Shown here piece after piece: positions 5,941-7,428 of a DNA stretch of 7,428 nt (its first letter is position 1; each line of letters starts with the position of its first letter). The DNA is from Bradyrhizobium sp. (GTDB taxonomy: Bacteria > Pseudomonadota > Alphaproteobacteria > Rhizobiales > Xanthobacteraceae). The stretch lies in NCBI GenBank assembly GCA_028290165.1, contig JAQGKJ010000242.1, forward strand, positions 1 to 7,428, in the 5' to 3' direction. The notes beneath the pieces were generated by a model. That model searched no databases. It saw only the letters and a list, made by a program, of their open reading frames with translations, and had not been told where the DNA came from. The translations under genes were made by a program, and so were the position numbers.

Positions 5941-6711
5941 TCACCCGCCGTTTCTCTCGGCCTGATCGTAGACGAGTTTTGCGACCTGGGTCAGGCGATC
6001 GCGGTCGCTGCTGCCGCTCACCACATAGGCCACGCCGCGGTCGGCCCAGAACAGCGCGCCGTCGTTATTTTGCGTCGCATACCGCATCTGTGTGGTCTCG
6101 GTGTCCGCTCGCGCGGTGTAGATCGTGAAGCGTTCACCCGACGCGCTCTCATACATCAGAAACGATGCAGGGCCGGTGGGACCGGGCAACAGCCGTCCGC
6201 CAACGAGCTTCAAGCCAGTCGCATCCAATTCCGGCGCCCGCACATCCCAGCCGCAGCGCTTGGTCAGCCATTGCTGGAGATGGGTGCGTTCGCTGCCGGG
6301 CACCTCGACCGGATGGCGGACCTCGACGACATACAGCCGATGCGCATCCAGCGCGTCCACCGTGAAACTCTGGAATGCCGACGGCGAAGCGACCGCGCCA
6401 CGCGCCAGCCAGCCGACACCACCGCCGGCGATGAACGCCACCAGCGCTGCTGCGATCGCGCCGTAAATCAATTTGCGCGGCTGCCGCACCAGCCGCTCGA
6501 TCTCGAGCCGCTTCGGCACCGGTTCGTCGGCGACGGCGTCGTAACGCGCATGCAGGGTGGCTGCCATCGTCCGCCATGATTGCACCCGTTCGGCATCGTC
6601 GGGATGCGCCGCAAGCCACGCCTCGACATCGCCGCGACGTTCCGCCGGCAATTCATTGTCGACGTAAGCGTGCAGCTCGTCTTCGGTGACGGTGATCTTT
6701 GGGTCGGTCAT
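5941..6711 (-). CDS. Membrane-anchored anti-sigma factor
   Basis: It probably holds the neighbouring ECF sigma factor inactive at the membrane until a signal releases it. From ATG 6711 the protein has 256 residues. An N-terminal cytoplasmic anti-sigma domain covers about 8-60 (ELHAYVDNELPAERR, WLAAHPDDAERV). One membrane helix follows at about 81-103 (LIYGAIAAALVAFIAGGGVGW), then a periplasmic domain of about 150 residues ending QAERNGG. The layout is that of RsiW/zf-HC2-like anti-sigma factors, but the zinc-binding CxxC is absent; only His14 of that pattern is suggested. The frame is open back to 6789, but the extra residues look unlike a protein start, so 6711 is preferred. It lies 124 bases after the sigma gene on the same strand. 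The signal sensed by the periplasmic part is unknown. Confidence 0.88.
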   Translation of the reverse strand: MTDPKITVTEDELHAYVDNELPAERRGDVEAWLAAHPDDAERVQSWRTMAATLHARYDAVADEPVPKRLEIERLVRQPRKLIYGAIAAALVAFIAGGGVGWLARGAVASPSAFQSFTVDALDAHRLYVVEVRHPVEVPGSERTHLQQWLTKRCGWDVRAPELDATGLKLVGGRLLPGPTGPASFLMYESASGERFTIYTARADTETTQMRYATQNNDGALFWADRGVAYVVSGSSDRDRLTQVAKLVYDQAERNGG

Positions 6712-6835
6712 GGTCGTTGTCTCTGTCCAAATCTTAATCGAAAATTCTTTGCTATCCTTCCCTGCAAAGGGGCGGGACCAGAAAACCATCGCACCTCGAA
6801 CCCTGTCATCCCATCTACGTGCATAATACCTGCCA
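6712..6835. other. Gap between sigma factor and anti-sigma genes
   Basis: These 124 bases are longer than the overlap or short spacing usual for sigma/anti-sigma pairs. No clear GGAAC-type ECF promoter, hairpin or extra open frame was found. The anti-sigma gene may depend on read-through from the sigma gene or on a promoter I cannot recognise. Confidence 0.4.
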
Positions 6836-7324
6836 TCATTTCACCCGTCGCAGCGCTACGCGTTCGCCCTCGAGCGAGGCCTTCACATGGGCTCGGGCGC
6901 GGGCGAGGCGGGACATCACGGTACCGATCGGCACGCCCTGAATGTCGGCGACCTCGCGATAGCTCAATCCTTCCAGCATCACCAGCAGCAGCACCGAGCG
7001 CTGCTCCTCCACCAGCGTCGCCAGCGCGCGGGCGATGTCTCTGCCTTCCGCCTCGGTGCCGCTGGCGTCGGGATTGTTGTCCAATAGCGGCATGAATTGC
7101 GGCCGCCGCGCCAGCGATCGCCGCCGGTTCTTGTTGAGGTTGGTCAGGATGGTATAGAGCCAGCTCCTGACGTCGCCTCCGAGAAACAGCCGTTCCGAAC
7201 GCAGCGCCCGCACCAGCGTAACCTGCACCAGATCGTCGGCGACGTCGGCGTCACGGGCCAGCGCGCGTGCATACCGGCGCAGCGCCGGAATCATGGCTTC
7301 CACACTCTGGCGAAACGCGGTCAT
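6836..7324 (-). CDS. ECF-type sigma-70 family RNA polymerase sigma factor
   Basis: This alternative sigma factor would direct RNA polymerase to a small stress regulon, probably including its own gene. From ATG 7324 it has 162 residues, typical of ECF factors, with region 2 and region 4 only. Region 2 spans about 5-75: DVADDLVQVTLVRAL binds the core enzyme, and VRSWLYTILTNLNKNRRRS recognises the -10 element. Region 4 spans about 97-148, with EEQRSVLLLVMLEGLSY and the helix-turn-helix EVADIQGVPIGTVMSRLARAR that reads the -35. No C-terminal extension is present. The frame stays open to ATG 7390, but family alignment from memory (FRQSVEAMIPALRRYARAL near the start) favours 7324; its ribosome site is weak. 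The membrane anti-sigma factor gene follows, the usual arrangement. Confidence 0.93.
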   Translation of the reverse strand: MTAFRQSVEAMIPALRRYARALARDADVADDLVQVTLVRALRSERLFLGGDVRSWLYTILTNLNKNRRRSLARRPQFMPLLDNNPDASGTEAEGRDIARALATLVEEQRSVLLLVMLEGLSYREVADIQGVPIGTVMSRLARARAHVKASLEGERVALRRVK

Positions 7325-7390
7325 TGAAGCCCGATCTTCGGTTTGTCCGGCCGCCGTCCAATATCGCAACGCGAACGCCTTACCCAACAT

Positions 7391-7415
7391 AACACCGAAA
7401 TGAAGCGCCTATTCC
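7391..7415 (-). promoter_or_regulatory. Weak candidate ECF-type promoter upstream of the sigma gene
   Basis: On the minus strand GGAAT (7411-7415) and TGTT (7391-7394) are 16 bases apart. This resembles the GGAAC-N16/17-CGTT promoters of alphaproteobacterial ECF factors, with one mismatch in each half. A transcript starting about seven bases further would begin near 7384, inside the longer open frame, which fits the choice of ATG 7324. With two mismatches it may be chance. Confidence 0.2.
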
Positions 7416-7428
7416 GGCGGTGAAGGTT

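Overview
The window looks like a chromosomal stretch from a high-GC alphaproteobacterium of the Bradyrhizobium/Rhodopseudomonas type (Nitrobacteraceae). This is inferred from the strong G/C third-position bias and from the character of the proteins: a CorA beginning MLSVYV, an RT0821/Lpp0805-type lipoprotein next to a zinc-finger-less DnaJ, and a lipoprotein YkuD enzyme. No rRNA, tRNA, CRISPR array, phage gene or insertion sequence was seen.

Layout, left to right. (1) A minus-strand L,D-transpeptidase lipoprotein is cut by the left window edge just after its catalytic Cys/Arg motif. (2) About 340 bases without a convincing gene follow. (3) A plus-strand CorA-family divalent cation transporter comes next. 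(4) Immediately downstream lies a hicA-hicB toxin-antitoxin pair in which each gene carries its own frameshift, so the module reads as a decayed (or mis-sequenced) pair. (5) A 72-residue plus-strand protein has a possible C2HC zinc knuckle. (6) A minus-strand two-gene unit holds pdxH (pyridoxamine 5'-phosphate oxidase) followed 21 bases later by a short-chain dehydrogenase/reductase. (7) Diverging from pdxH is a small surface-antigen-type lipoprotein, then a DnaJ/CbpA-like co-chaperone. The divergent gap contains two perfect palindromes almost back to back. (8) A convergent gap with a long hairpin separates DnaJ from (9) a minus-strand regulatory pair, an ECF sigma factor and a single-pass membrane anti-sigma factor.

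How the genes relate. Most of the window is housekeeping or envelope function: cell-wall crosslinking, Mg2+ uptake, vitamin B6 cofactor synthesis, protein folding and an envelope-stress type sigma/anti-sigma switch. The pdxH-SDR unit and the sigma/anti-sigma pair are the two groupings most likely to be co-transcribed. I see no convincing new multi-gene system. The points most worth a second look are the doubly frameshifted hicAB locus, the twin palindromes in front of pdxH, the cysteine-free anti-sigma domain, the small C2HC protein, and the long hairpin after dnaJ.
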